Source: Streptomyces werraensis (GTDB lineage Bacteria > Actinomycetota > Actinomycetes > Streptomycetales > Streptomycetaceae). Taken from it: 64,000 nucleotides of DNA. The notes beneath the pieces are model-generated. The model was not told the origin of the DNA, did not search any database, and was given only the letters and a program-made list of their open reading frames with translations. Position numbers and translations under genes: made by a program. Positions 43,534 to 52,462 of the stretch are shown in pieces; positions within the stretch are counted from its first letter, which is position 1, and each line of letters starts with the position of its first letter. Where the stretch lies: positions 438,776 through 502,775 of the forward strand of contig BNBX01000002.1 in NCBI GenBank assembly GCA_014656175.1. The letters run 5' to 3'.

Positions 43534-46230
43534 GTGAGTGCCGTGACATCCGCAGACGAGGGCGACGTCAGCCCTGCCGGGGAGCAGCACACGGGCCCCC
43601 ACGACCCGCAGAGCGGGCCGTACGACCCGCACGGCGACCCGTTCCTGCGCACCCGCTTCGCGGTCCCCGCGCCGCCGCACACGTTCCTGCGCAGGGAGCG
43701 GCTGGCCGAACACCTCGACGGCGCCCTGCGCACCCCCCTGACCATGGTGAACGGCTCCGCCGGCGCCGGGAAGACGCTGCTGGTCGCGGACTGGGTGGCC
43801 GGGCGCCCCGAGCTGCCCGTCGCCTGGCTCACCACCGACACCGACGGGCAGGGCGCCGGCATGTTCTGGGCGTACCTCCTCCAGGCGCTGCGCACCGGTG
43901 GCGTGCCGCTGCCCGGGGACATCGCCTCCCCGGCCGACGCGAACCGGGTTAGCGATGCCCTGCCGGCCCGGCTCGCCGCCCTCCTCAGCACACGGGACCG
44001 GCCGGTGGTCCTGGTGCTGGACGAGTTCGACCGGGTCACCGCCCCGGAGACCGCCGCCCAGCTCGACTTCCTGCTGCGCCACTCGGCGCCCGGGCTGCGG
44101 CTGGTCCTCGTCACCCGCACCGAGCCGCTGCTGCCCCTGCACCGCTACCGGGCCGCGGGCGAGCTGACCGAGATCCGCGACGCGGAGCTCGCCTTCACGC
44201 CCGGCGAGGCGGCCCGGCTGATGGAGGCGCACGGCCTGCGGCTGTCCCCGGCCGCGGTGCGCGGGGTCGTGGAGCGGACCCGGGGGTGGGCCGCCGGACT
44301 GCGGCTGTGCGCGCTGGCGGCCGAGGAGGCTCCGGACCCGGAGCTCTGCCTCAAGGAGTTCGAGGCCGACCGCAGCGCCGTCGCCGACTTCCTGCTGGCC
44401 GAGGTGCTCAGACGGCAGGACGACGGGACGCAGGAGCTGCTGCTGCGGGTCAGCGTCCTCGACCGGTTCGGCCCGCGGCTGGCCAACGCGGTCACGGGAC
44501 GCGCCGACGCCGAGGCCGTGCTGGCCCGGCTGCACCGGAGCAACGCCTTCGTCCAGCACGTCGGCCACGGCGTGTACCGGCTGCACCCCCTGTTCGCGGA
44601 GATCCTCCGCGCCCACCTGCGGATGCGCCGGCCGGGACTGGAGCCCGAGCTGCACCGGCGGGCCGCCGTCTGCCTCCGAACGGCCGGGGCGCTCCCGGCG
44701 GCGCTCGGGCACGGCGCCGCCGCCGAGGACTGGGAGTTCACCGCCTCCGCCCTGGTCGACGACCTCGCTCTCGGCCAGTTCTTCACCGGCCCCCGCGCCG
44801 ACGTCCTCGACGTGATGTTCTCCCGCATGGGGCCCGGGGGCGGTGACGGGCCCGCGCCGGAACTCGTACGCGCCGCCGCCCGGCTCTCCCGGGGCGACCT
44901 CGCCGGAGGCGCCCTCCGGCTGCGGCGGGCACGGCAGCGGACGGCCCGGTACGACGGCCCGGCGGGTGAGACGGACACGGCCGCCGTCCGGATGGGGTGT
45001 GCCCTCCTGGACGCCCTCGTCGCCCGGCTGTCCGGCGCGCCCGGCCGCGCCGAGGACGCCGTGCGCGAGGCCGAGGCGCTGCGGGGCCTTCTCCCCGCCG
45101 AACTGCTCGACCGGCACCCGGAGTTCTTCGCGCTGCTGCTGGACCACCTGGGGTCCGCCCGGCTGTGGGCCGGGGACTTCGCGGGCGCGCGGGCCGCGCT
45201 GTCACGGGCGGCGGCGACCGGCCCCGGCGCCCCGGCCACCGCCCTGCCCCGCGAGGACGCGCTGGCACGGCTCGCCCTCCTCGACGTGCTGCACGGCTGG
45301 CCCGGCCGCGCCGAACGCACGGCACGCGAGGCCCTCGCGGAGACGGAACGGTCCGGGATCGCCCGGCCCGCCGCCTCCGGCGTGGAACGTCTCGTCCTCG
45401 CCGCCGTGGCCGTGGAACGCGAGGAACTGGGGCAGGCGCGGACGCTGCTCGACACGGCGGGCGAGTCGCACCCCGCGCTGCGGGACCCCGTCCTCGAGGC
45501 CGGACGGGCCCTGGTCGCCGCACGTCTGCATCTGGCGCGCGGTGAACCCGGCGCGGCGTGGAAGGCGGTCGAGCCCGGGGTGCGGGCCGACGCCGTCTCG
45601 CCGTGGGCCAGGGGCGAGACGGCCCTGGTCGCGGCGGCCGCCGACCTCGCCGAGGGCCGCCCGCAGGACGCCGCGGCGCTCTTGCCCGAGGTGCCCCCCG
45701 ACCAGCCTGCCTGCGCGGTGGGCGCGGCGCGGGTGCTGCTGGCCGCCGGACGGCCCGAGGCGGCCGTACGGCTCCTCGACCGCGCGGTCGTCGACGGGCA
45801 CGCCGGCCCGGCCGTGACCGTACGGGCCGCGCTGGTACGGGCACGGGCGGCCGACCGCGCGGGGGACGCCCCCGCGGCCCGCCGCCTGGTCGCCCGTGCG
45901 GTGACGGAGGCACACCGGGAGGGTCTTCGCCGCCCCCTCGCCGAGGCGGGTTCCTGGATCCGCCCCTACCTGGCACCCGCCCCACGCCACCGCCGCCCCA
46001 CCCCTCCCCGCCCGGCCGGAGGCCCACCCCCTCTCGTCGAGGAACTGAGCGGCCGCGAACGGGACGTACTGCGGCGACTGGCCCTCGCGATGTCCACGGA
46101 GGAGATCGCCGCCGACCTGTACGTCTCGGTGAACACGGTGAAGACGCACCTGAAGAACGCGTACCGGAAACTGTCGGTGGGCCGCCGCAGCGAGGCGGTC
46201 CGCCGCGCCCGCGAACTGGGCCTGCTGTGA
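43534..46230 (+). CDS. MalT-like LuxR-family ATP-dependent regulator
   Basis: 898-aa LAL/MalT-type regulator. N-terminal STAND ATPase: P-loop VNGSAGAGKTLLVADW (about 72-87), Walker B VVLVLDEFDRV, and LVTRTEPLLPLHRYRAAGELTEIRDAELAFTPGEAA typical of MalT relatives. A long Ala/Arg/Leu-rich TPR-like region follows (about 370-810). The C-terminal LuxR HTH is LSGRERDVLRRLALAMSTEEIAADLYVSVNTVKTHLKNAYRKLSVGRRSEAVRRARELGLL. GTG 43534 is used; GTG 43543 is equally compatible with the SD. Inducer and targets are unknown; it may control the downstream membrane-protein gene. Confidence 0.9.
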   Translation: MSAVTSADEGDVSPAGEQHTGPHDPQSGPYDPHGDPFLRTRFAVPAPPHTFLRRERLAEHLDGALRTPLTMVNGSAGAGKTLLVADWVAGRPELPVAWLTTDTDGQGAGMFWAYLLQALRTGGVPLPGDIASPADANRVSDALPARLAALLSTRDRPVVLVLDEFDRVTAPETAAQLDFLLRHSAPGLRLVLVTRTEPLLPLHRYRAAGELTEIRDAELAFTPGEAARLMEAHGLRLSPAAVRGVVERTRGWAAGLRLCALAAEEAPDPELCLKEFEADRSAVADFLLAEVLRRQDDGTQELLLRVSVLDRFGPRLANAVTGRADAEAVLARLHRSNAFVQHVGHGVYRLHPLFAEILRAHLRMRRPGLEPELHRRAAVCLRTAGALPAALGHGAAAEDWEFTASALVDDLALGQFFTGPRADVLDVMFSRMGPGGGDGPAPELVRAAARLSRGDLAGGALRLRRARQRTARYDGPAGETDTAAVRMGCALLDALVARLSGAPGRAEDAVREAEALRGLLPAELLDRHPEFFALLLDHLGSARLWAGDFAGARAALSRAAATGPGAPATALPREDALARLALLDVLHGWPGRAERTAREALAETERSGIARPAASGVERLVLAAVAVEREELGQARTLLDTAGESHPALRDPVLEAGRALVAARLHLARGEPGAAWKAVEPGVRADAVSPWARGETALVAAAADLAEGRPQDAAALLPEVPPDQPACAVGAARVLLAAGRPEAAVRLLDRAVVDGHAGPAVTVRAALVRARAADRAGDAPAARRLVARAVTEAHREGLRRPLAEAGSWIRPYLAPAPRHRRPTPPRPAGGPPPLVEELSGRERDVLRRLALAMSTEEIAADLYVSVNTVKTHLKNAYRKLSVGRRSEAVRRARELGLL

Positions 46231-46244
46231 GCGGGCGCCACGCC

Positions 46245-47060
46245 ATGACGCCCCGACGGGCCCCGTGGTCATGGGGCCGCCCCGAGCGGAAACCCACGGC
46301 GTCGGCGGGCGGTACCTCCGCGCCGGGTACGACGCGGGACCCGGTCCCGGCCGGTGAGACCTCCGCGGCGCCCCGCGCGAGGGACCCGGCGGAGGAGACG
46401 ACCGCGCCGCGCGCCGAGGGGGGCCCGGCGGACGCGGCACCCGCGGAGACGCCGGCCGCGGGGCACCCGGGAGCGCCGGACGAGGCCGGGTCGCGCGCCA
46501 TGGGCGACGCGCAGGCCCCGTCGAGCGCCCCCGATGCCGGGGGTTCGGCGGACTCCGGGACGGGGGCGGACGGCACGCCCGCCCCCCGCCGTACGCACGC
46601 CGACTACACCGGCGGTGTCTACGGATCCATGCTCGCCGCCTCCGTCATCGTCGGTGCCGGCACGCTCGGGTCCTTCCCCCGGCTGGAGCTCGTGCTCCTG
46701 CTCCTGCTCACCGGTGTGGTGTTCTGGATCGCCCATGTGCACGCCCACCTGTTCGGAGCACGGCTGGCGCAGCGTCCGCCGGACCTCGCCGTCGTCCGGC
46801 GGGTGTGCCGGCAGGAGTGGACGATCGTCAAGGCCGCGGTGCCGCCGGCGGTCGCCGTCGGCGTCGGACCCGTGCTGGGACTCGACGTGCAGGGGGGCCA
46901 GTGGCTCGCGCTGTCCGTCGCCGTGACGGGCCAGGTGGGCTGGTCCGTGGCCGCGGCCCGGCAGGCGGGCGCGCCGGGACGGCTGCTGGTGCTGTCGGCC
47001 CTGGTCAACCTTGTCCTGGGGCTGATCATCCTGGCGAGCAAGCTGTGGCTGAAACACTGA
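46245..47060 (+). CDS. Membrane protein with long disordered N-terminus
   Basis: 271-aa protein. The first ~125 residues are Ala/Pro/Gly/Thr-rich and low in complexity, probably disordered or partly misassigned. The C-terminal ~145 residues hold four hydrophobic helices (MLAASVIVGAGTLGSFPRLELVLLLLLTGVVFWIAHVHAHLFG; IVKAAVPPAVAVGVGPVLGL; WLALSVAVTGQVGWSVAAAR; LLVLSALVNLVLGLIILASKLW). The HVHAHLFG motif after helix 2 could bind a metal. ATG 46245 has no good SD; ATG 46500 is an alternative start that would shorten the tail. Starts 14 bp after the LuxR stop, so it is likely co-transcribed. Confidence 0.72.
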   Translation: MTPRRAPWSWGRPERKPTASAGGTSAPGTTRDPVPAGETSAAPRARDPAEETTAPRAEGGPADAAPAETPAAGHPGAPDEAGSRAMGDAQAPSSAPDAGGSADSGTGADGTPAPRRTHADYTGGVYGSMLAASVIVGAGTLGSFPRLELVLLLLLTGVVFWIAHVHAHLFGARLAQRPPDLAVVRRVCRQEWTIVKAAVPPAVAVGVGPVLGLDVQGGQWLALSVAVTGQVGWSVAAARQAGAPGRLLVLSALVNLVLGLIILASKLWLKH

Positions 47061-47180
47061 GCGCGCCCCGCGCCGCCCCTCTCACCTGTGGGGGGTGAGC
47101 CGCGCCGCCGCCGGGGGCCGGACCATCGGAAAGGGGCGGGCGAGGTCCGCCCGCTCCGGGCACCACCCGTGGAGCGGCTC

Positions 47181-47378
47181 ATGCGCTACGAGATCCGCGT
47201 CGAGGGGCAGCTCTCGGAACCGCTGATCCGCATGTTCCCGGAGCTGGAGCACGTGACGCTGTCCGGGCAGACCCTGCTGTTCGGGCAGGTGGTCGACGAG
47301 GCGCACCTCTACGGGCTGCTCGCCCGCTGCCAGTCCCTCGGCCTGCGGATCCTGGAACTGCGCCAGGCGCCGCGGTGA
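47181..47378 (+). CDS. Small conserved protein, 65 aa
   Basis: 65-aa soluble protein, MRYEIRVEGQLSEPLIRMFPELEH then TLSGQTLLFGQVVDEAHLYGLLARCQSLGLRILELRQ. The predicted beta-alpha-beta pattern with GQVVDEAHLYGLL matches small actinobacterial proteins found next to redox or membrane genes. ATG 47181 has GGAG 6 nt upstream. Function unknown. Converges on the DUF2252 gene 22 bp away. Confidence 0.75.
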   Translation: MRYEIRVEGQLSEPLIRMFPELEHVTLSGQTLLFGQVVDEAHLYGLLARCQSLGLRILELRQAPR

Positions 47379-47400
47379 GCGCCGCCAGGGACGCGGAGGC

Positions 47401-48816
47401 TCAGTCAGTCCCCTCGGCGCGCACCCGGCCGGCCCGCACCGCCTCGCCCAGCGCCGCGAAGTCGCGTTCGTTGCGGTCGGCGTAGTCCTGCGCGAACGCC
47501 GCGAGCGCCCGGTCGAAGCGGTCGCTCCGCCCCAGGTAGGCGGCGACGGCGACCGGGTCGCCGGACCTGGCGTGGGCCCGCGCCAGGCTCGCCCCGCACA
47601 GCCGGGCGAACTGGCGCAGCAGGCCGGGGTCCATCGTCTCGGGCCGGGCGATGCCCTTCCAGTCGCGCAGCTGCCGTACGTAGAAGTCGCGGGGCCGGCC
47701 GTCGAGCCCGGTCGCATGGGTCCAGCCGAGCAGGATGTCGCTGGTCGTCTGGATCAGCCGCTGCCCCTCCACGACCCGCCGGCCCTGGTTGCCGGGCTCC
47801 TCGCCGTCCGTGTACGGGGCGAGCACCGACTCCTGCGCCTCCTTGGCCTGGAGCAGCAGCGGATCGTCGTCGTCCCGGCCGAGCAGCAGCACGATCCAGC
47901 AGCGGGTGCCGACACTGCCGACGCCCACCACCTTCCGGGCCACGTCGACCGGACGATAGCGGCTCAGCAGATGCAGGCGGTCCGACGCCAGCGACCGCGC
48001 GTAACCGTCCAGCACCGCGCGCAGGCCCTTCTCCTCGGCCGGCGCGCCGTCCAGCAGGTCCCGCAGCGGGGTGATCAACGGCGGGTCCGCCGCGATGCGC
48101 CGCCCCTGCGGCGTGGCACGGGTGAGCTTCGCGTACGCCTGCAGGTGGGTGCGGCCGCGCGCCTTGCGGGCCGCCTCGGCCGTACGCCGCCGGGCCTCCG
48201 CGGTCAGGGAGGAGGACGCCAGCTCGCGCAACCGGTCCGCGTCGTCCTGCGCGTACCAGATGTCCAGCGCGCGCATCCCGGCGAACTGCCGCATGCGCAG
48301 CCGGTACGCGGCGACGCAGGCCCGCACCGCGCCGCTCTGCTCGGCCACGGTGAAACCGTTCGCCCGCCCGGCGATGGCGAAGCTGGCCGCGAGCCGCTTG
48401 ACGTCCCATTCGAAGGGGCCGGCATGCGTCTCGTCGAAGTCGTTGATGTCGAAGACCAGATGCCGCTCGGGGGAGGCCAGCAGCCGGAAGTTCAGCAGAT
48501 GCGCGTCCCCGCACAGCTGCACGGTCAGCCCGGTGTCAGGGACCGGCGCGAGGTCCGCCGCCATGACCGCGGCGGCGCCCCGGTAGAAGCGGAACGGCGA
48601 CTCCAGCATCCGTCCGTAGCGGACCGGCACCAGCTCGGGCAGCCGGGTCGCGGACTGCCGTTCCAGCACGTCCACGGGGTCCGGCCGGCCGTGCGCCGGA
48701 GTGAACCCGGCATGCGACGAGCGGGGCGCACGCCCCCGCGCCCGCTTGCCGTACGAGGCCCGCGCGGCCGGCGACGGGGAGGCCACCCGCGCGTCGAACA
48801 GGTCCGGTACCGCCAT
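47401..48816 (-). CDS. DUF2252 protein (kinase-like fold)
   Basis: 471-aa DUF2252 protein. RMLESPFRFYRGAAAVMAADL, LTVQLCGDAHLLNFRLLASPERHLVFDINDFDETHAGPFEWDVKRLAASFAIAGR is the diagnostic block; GDAHLLNF and FDINDFDET resemble the catalytic loop and metal-binding Asp of aminoglycoside-kinase-type folds. VGSVGTRCWIVLLLGRDDDDPLLLQAKEA is the second conserved part. ATG 48816 has GGGAGGA. Substrate unknown; these proteins often lie in stress-related Streptomyces clusters. Divergent from the SHOCT gene. Confidence 0.88.
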   Translation of the reverse strand: MAVPDLFDARVASPSPAARASYGKRARGRAPRSSHAGFTPAHGRPDPVDVLERQSATRLPELVPVRYGRMLESPFRFYRGAAAVMAADLAPVPDTGLTVQLCGDAHLLNFRLLASPERHLVFDINDFDETHAGPFEWDVKRLAASFAIAGRANGFTVAEQSGAVRACVAAYRLRMRQFAGMRALDIWYAQDDADRLRELASSSLTAEARRRTAEAARKARGRTHLQAYAKLTRATPQGRRIAADPPLITPLRDLLDGAPAEEKGLRAVLDGYARSLASDRLHLLSRYRPVDVARKVVGVGSVGTRCWIVLLLGRDDDDPLLLQAKEAQESVLAPYTDGEEPGNQGRRVVEGQRLIQTTSDILLGWTHATGLDGRPRDFYVRQLRDWKGIARPETMDPGLLRQFARLCGASLARAHARSGDPVAVAAYLGRSDRFDRALAAFAQDYADRNERDFAALGEAVRAGRVRAEGTD

Positions 48817-49004
48817 CGCTGTCCTCCCGTCGCGCACGGACCACGGCTCCACACCGTCATCCCACCCCGTGCGCCCCGCCCGCCGGATCACCCGCGCCGG
48901 GTGAGGCGACGGGGACGCCGTACGGAGCACGCTGAGGTCGGCACGACGCGACGGCGCGCCACGGGCGGGCGAGAGGGCCCGCGAGCCAGGAGGAGATGAC
49001 CCGC

Positions 49005-49433
49005 ATGACGTATCTCGCGTACGACTACCCGCTGCTCAGCGCACTGCTGACGATGCTGGTGTTCTTCCTGTGGATCATGTGGTTCATCCTGCTCTTCCGG
49101 GTGATCGTCGACATCGTCCGCGACGACTCCCTCAGCGGCTGGGCCAAGACGGGCTGGATGGTCTTCACGATCGTCCTGCCCTTCCTGGGCGTCTTCGTCT
49201 ACGTGGTCGCCCGCGGCAGGAACATGGGCAGCCGTGAGCTGGCCCAGGCGCGCGCCCAGCAGGAGGCGCTCGACAGCTACATCAGGGAGACGGCGAAGGG
49301 GGCCGGGGAGCGGACCAGCAGTGTGGAAGAACTGGCCAGGCTCTCCGAGATCAAGGCGCGAGGGGACATCTCGGACGACGAGTTCCGCAGGGCGAAGGAG
49401 CTGGTCCTGAGCGGTCACGGCCCCCGCTCCTGA
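49005..49433 (+). CDS. PLDc_N/SHOCT-domain membrane protein
   Basis: 142-aa protein with two N-terminal helices (LLSALLTMLVFFLWIMWFILLFRVIVDIVRDD and GWMVFTIVLPFLGVFVYVVARGRNMGSREL, the phospholipase D N-terminal-like hairpin) and a C-terminal SHOCT motif (SSVEELARLSEIKARGDISDDEFRRAKELVL). ATG 49005 is preferred to ATG 48996 because AGGAGG (48989-48994) is correctly spaced only for the former. SHOCT proteins are small membrane-associated helpers of unknown role. Confidence 0.82.
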   Translation: MTYLAYDYPLLSALLTMLVFFLWIMWFILLFRVIVDIVRDDSLSGWAKTGWMVFTIVLPFLGVFVYVVARGRNMGSRELAQARAQQEALDSYIRETAKGAGERTSSVEELARLSEIKARGDISDDEFRRAKELVLSGHGPRS

Positions 49434-49521
49434 GGGGGACGTGACCGGGATGCCCCGCCCGCGGACGCGGGGGACACCCGTCCGCCACAGCGCGGACACG
49501 ACACGGAACCGAGGCACAACG

Positions 49522-49944
49522 ATGACAGCGACACATCCGACACACGGGGCGCACGCGCCGTCGGCGAAGCGCGAGTGGGCGGGCGGCCTGACCGTCTTCG
49601 CCGCCGTCACCCTGATGCTCGTGGGGGTGCTGGACATCTTCCGCGGGATCATGGGCATCGCCGAGGACGACGTCTTCGTGACGACACAGAACTACGTCTT
49701 CAAGTTCGACCTGACGGCCTGGGGCTGGACCCACCTCGTGCTCGGCGCGATCGCGGTGCTCGTCGGCCTGGGCCTGGGCCGGGGAGCCTTGTGGGCCCGC
49801 GTCTCCGGCGTGGTGATCGCGGGGCTCGTCGTCATCGCGAACTTCCTGTCCCTGCCGTACTACCCGGTCTGGTCCGTGGTGATGATCGCCTTCTCCGGGT
49901 TCGTCATCTGGGCGCTGTGCGTGGGCGGCCGCTCCCGCACCTGA
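49522..49944 (+). CDS. DUF7144-type membrane protein
   Basis: 140-aa four-helix membrane protein. A short His/Ala-rich N-terminus (MTATHPTHGAHAPSAKREWAGG) leads into GLTVFAAVTLMLVGVLDIFRGIMGIAEDDVFV, then NYVFKFDLTAWGWTHLVLGAIAVLVGLGL, GALWARVSGVVIAGLVVIANFLSLPYYPVWSVVMIAFSGFVIWAL. The pattern W-T-H-L-x-L-G and SLPYYPVW is the signature of this Streptomyces family. ATG 49522 follows GAGG. Probably co-transcribed with the SHOCT gene. Function unknown. Confidence 0.82.
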   Translation: MTATHPTHGAHAPSAKREWAGGLTVFAAVTLMLVGVLDIFRGIMGIAEDDVFVTTQNYVFKFDLTAWGWTHLVLGAIAVLVGLGLGRGALWARVSGVVIAGLVVIANFLSLPYYPVWSVVMIAFSGFVIWALCVGGRSRT

Positions 49945-50072
49945 CGCGGGACGCGTCCCGTCCTGCGGGATGGGTACCCGGTGGGACGTGCGGTGTCCCG
50001 GGCGGGCGTGGGCCTCGCGGCTCACGCCCGCCGGGGCGTACGCGGTCCGTCCCACCAGGGAAGGCGGTGGAC

Positions 50073-50900
50073 ATGTGCCGTTGGCTCGCCTATTCGGGCT
50101 CGCCCATCCTGCTCGAGAACCTGCTCTACCGGCCGGTCCACTCCCTGATCGACCAGAGCCTGCACGCCCGGATGGGTGTGGAGACCACCAACGGCGACGG
50201 CTTCGGCATCGGCTGGTACATGCCGGACAAGGAGAGCCCCGCCGTGGTCAGGGACATCGGCCCGGCCTGGAGCGACCGCAATCTGCGGGAGATCGCCGGG
50301 CACGTCGTCTCCCCGCTGTTCTTCGCCCACATCCGCGCCTCCACCGGCACGGCGGTGCAGCAGACCAACTGCCACCCCTTCCGGTACGGCCGCTGGATGT
50401 GGATGCACAACGGGGCCATCGACAGCTTCCCCCTGCTGCGCCGCGACCTCGCCCTGGCCGTCCGCCCGGACCTCTTCCCGTACCTCGAGGGGTCCACGGA
50501 CTCCGAGATGATGTTCTACCTGGCGCTCAGCTTCGGTCTGGAGGACGATCCGCGCGGCGCCGTCGCACGCATGGCGGGCCTGGTCGAACGCACCGGCCAC
50601 GAGCACGGCGTCGAGCACCCGATGCAGATGACCGTGGCGGTCACCGACGGCGTACGGCTGTGGTCCTTCCGCTACTCCTCGCAGCGCCGGTCGCGGTCCC
50701 TCTTCTACAGCACCCGCGTCGAGACGCTGAAGTCCCTCCACCCGGACGTGGCGTTCCTGCGTGACATCGCGGACGACGCCCGCCTCATCGTCTCCGAACC
50801 TCTCGGCAACCTGCCCGGCGCCTGGAACGAGGTCCCGGAGAGCTCGTACGGGGTGGTGCAGCCGGAGGGCGACGAGATGCACACCTTCGCGCCGGAGTGA
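50073..50900 (+). CDS. Class II glutamine amidotransferase-like protein
   Basis: 275-aa Ntn hydrolase. Cys2 (MCRWLAYSGSPI) is the N-terminal nucleophile after Met removal. NGDGFGIGWY, FAHIRASTGTAVQQTNCHPFRYGRWMWMHNGAI and STDSEMMFYLALSFG are the glutaminase-site blocks. Relatives include EgtC, the amidohydrolase of ergothioneine synthesis, but egt neighbours are lacking, so another amide or glutamine substrate is likely. ATG 50073 follows GGAAGG. Ends 53 bp before a perfect 26-bp palindrome. Confidence 0.87.
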   Translation: MCRWLAYSGSPILLENLLYRPVHSLIDQSLHARMGVETTNGDGFGIGWYMPDKESPAVVRDIGPAWSDRNLREIAGHVVSPLFFAHIRASTGTAVQQTNCHPFRYGRWMWMHNGAIDSFPLLRRDLALAVRPDLFPYLEGSTDSEMMFYLALSFGLEDDPRGAVARMAGLVERTGHEHGVEHPMQMTVAVTDGVRLWSFRYSSQRRSRSLFYSTRVETLKSLHPDVAFLRDIADDARLIVSEPLGNLPGAWNEVPESSYGVVQPEGDEMHTFAPE

Positions 50901-50953
50901 GCGGGCGCGCCCCCGCCGAGGACAGGGCGGACGCGGACGGTCCGGCGGGCGGC

Positions 50954-50979
50954 GACGCTTCGGCGGCCGCCGAAGCGTC
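50954..50979. promoter_or_regulatory. Perfect 26-bp palindrome before ICL/PEPM gene
   Basis: GACGCTTCGGCGG (50954-50966) joins directly to its exact complement CCGCCGAAGCGTC (50967-50979). The -10 TAGCGT (50987-50992) of the downstream leaderless gene follows 8 bp later, so the palindrome covers its -35. It could be an operator, or a terminator of the preceding amidotransferase gene. Confidence 0.5.
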
Positions 50980-50999
50980 CCGGGCCTAGCGTGGCCCGC

Positions 51000-51779
51000 A
51001 TGACCGACGACCACGCCGCCCGCCCCGCCGAGACCTTCGCCGCGCTCCACCACCAGGACCGGCCCCTGCTGCTGCCCAACGCCTGGGACCACGCCTCCGC
51101 GGCCCTGCTCCACGCCCACGGCTTCCCCGCCGTCGGCACGACCAGCCTGGGCGTCGCCGCGGCGGCCGGGCTGCCCGACGGGGTCCGGGCCACCCGCGAG
51201 GAGACCCTGCGGCTTTCCGGCACCCTCCAGGCACTGCCCTTCCTGCTGTCCGTCGACGCGGAGGACGGTTTCAGCGACGATCCCGGCGAAGTGGGCGCCT
51301 TCGCGGCGGAGTTGCAGGCGCGGGGCGCGGTCGGGATCAACCTCGAGGACGGACTGGGGCCGGCCGGCCGGCACGCGGCGAAGATCCGGGCCGTGCGCGC
51401 CGCCGCGCCCGGTCTGTTCGTCAACGCCCGGACGGACACGTACTGGCTCGGCGACGGCGAGGGGACGAGGGAGCGGGTGCTGGCGTACCGGGACGCCGGG
51501 GCGGACGGGGTGTTCGTGCCGGGGCCCACCGACCTCGGCGTGATCGCCGCTCTGGTGCGTGACCTGGAGGGGTGCCCCCTCAACGTCCTGTACGTGCCCG
51601 GCGGTCCGTCCCTCGCCCGGCTCGCCGACGTCGGCGTGCGGCGCGTCAGTCTGGGTTCGCTGCTGTACCGGCGGGCGCTCGGCGCGGCGCTGGACGCGGT
51701 GGTCGCGGTGCGGGAGGGGCGGGAGACGGGGGAGGGCACGGTGCCGTCGTACGGGCAGGTGCAGGAGCTCGCCGGCTGA
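51000..51779 (+). CDS. ICL/PEP mutase-family protein
   Basis: 259-aa (beta/alpha)8 enzyme of the isocitrate lyase/phosphoenolpyruvate mutase superfamily. LLLPNAWDHASAALLHAHGFPAVGTTSLGVAAAAGLPDG, SVDAEDGFSDDPGEVGAFAAELQARGAVGINLEDGLGP and NARTDTYWLG carry the Mg2+-binding Asp/Glu set. The lyase Cys loop is not evident, so carboxyphosphonoenolpyruvate- or oxaloacetate-type chemistry cannot be assigned. ATG 51000 is 7 nt after TAGCGT, hence probably leaderless. Converges on the TetR gene 13 bp away. Confidence 0.87.
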   Translation: MTDDHAARPAETFAALHHQDRPLLLPNAWDHASAALLHAHGFPAVGTTSLGVAAAAGLPDGVRATREETLRLSGTLQALPFLLSVDAEDGFSDDPGEVGAFAAELQARGAVGINLEDGLGPAGRHAAKIRAVRAAAPGLFVNARTDTYWLGDGEGTRERVLAYRDAGADGVFVPGPTDLGVIAALVRDLEGCPLNVLYVPGGPSLARLADVGVRRVSLGSLLYRRALGAALDAVVAVREGRETGEGTVPSYGQVQELAG

Positions 51780-51792
51780 GGCACCCGGTGGG

Positions 51793-52440
51793 TCAGTCGG
51801 CCGCTCTGCGGGGCCAGTTCTGCAACGTCAGGTGCAGCGCGTCGATCATCCGGTCCCAGGACGCCTCCAGATCGCGCGGGGCGCCGAACGCGCCGGCGGA
51901 CTCCAGGGCGCAGTAACCGTGGAAGGAGCTGCGCAACAGCCGTACCGCGTCGGTGAGATCGGGCTCCTCCAGACCGTACGCGCGGAGCAGACCGTAGGTG
52001 ACCTCGGCGGTGCGGCGCAGCGCGGGGGAGTCCGTCACCGTGGCCTCGTCCAGACGGATCTGGGTGGCGGCGTACCGTCCGGGGTGGGCGAGGGCGTAGC
52101 CCCGGTAGGCGCCGGCGAACGCGGCCAGGGCGGCCTTGCCGGTGCGGCCCTCGACGGCCGCCGCGATCCGGTCGATCATCTCGCCGCCCGCCAGCAGCGC
52201 CATCCGGGTGCGCAGGTCCGACAGCCCGCGCACGTGCGTGTACAGGCTCGCGTCCTTGACGTTGAACCGCCGGGCCAGCGCGGACAGGGTGACGTTCTCG
52301 TAGCCGGCCTCGTCGGCGAGGTCGGCGGCGGCCGCGACGAGGCGGTCGGCGGTGAGTCCGGCGCGGGGGATGCGGGCCTCCCGGGGGCGGGCGGGTTTCG
52401 GACAGGTGAATGTAGCCGACGCGGGCGGGTTGCAGGTCAC
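51793..52440 (-). CDS. TetR-family regulator with WHG-type C-terminus
   Basis: About 215-aa regulator. The N-terminal HTH is AGLTADRLVAAAADLADEAGYENVTLSALARRFNVKDASLYTHVRGLSDLRTRM. The C-terminal ligand domain (FAGAYRGYALAHPGRYAATQIRLDEATVTDS) is of the WHG type. The start is uncertain: the only ordinary in-frame start upstream is GTG 52440. A promoter-like TACATT lies about 30 bp inside that extension, and GGGAGG is followed by an ATC in the position expected for a start codon. The reading frame itself is not in doubt. Confidence 0.8.
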   Translation of the reverse strand: MTCNPPASATFTCPKPARPREARIPRAGLTADRLVAAAADLADEAGYENVTLSALARRFNVKDASLYTHVRGLSDLRTRMALLAGGEMIDRIAAAVEGRTGKAALAAFAGAYRGYALAHPGRYAATQIRLDEATVTDSPALRRTAEVTYGLLRAYGLEEPDLTDAVRLLRSSFHGYCALESAGAFGAPRDLEASWDRMIDALHLTLQNWPRRAAD

Positions 52441-52462
52441 CCGACGGTGGGTAGTGGTTGCT

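Noticed and set aside
46245..46620. Ala/Pro-rich N-terminal 125 residues as a functional domain
   Set aside because: Low complexity, no SD at ATG 46245; kept in the feature only because the frame is continuous and the true start is unclear.
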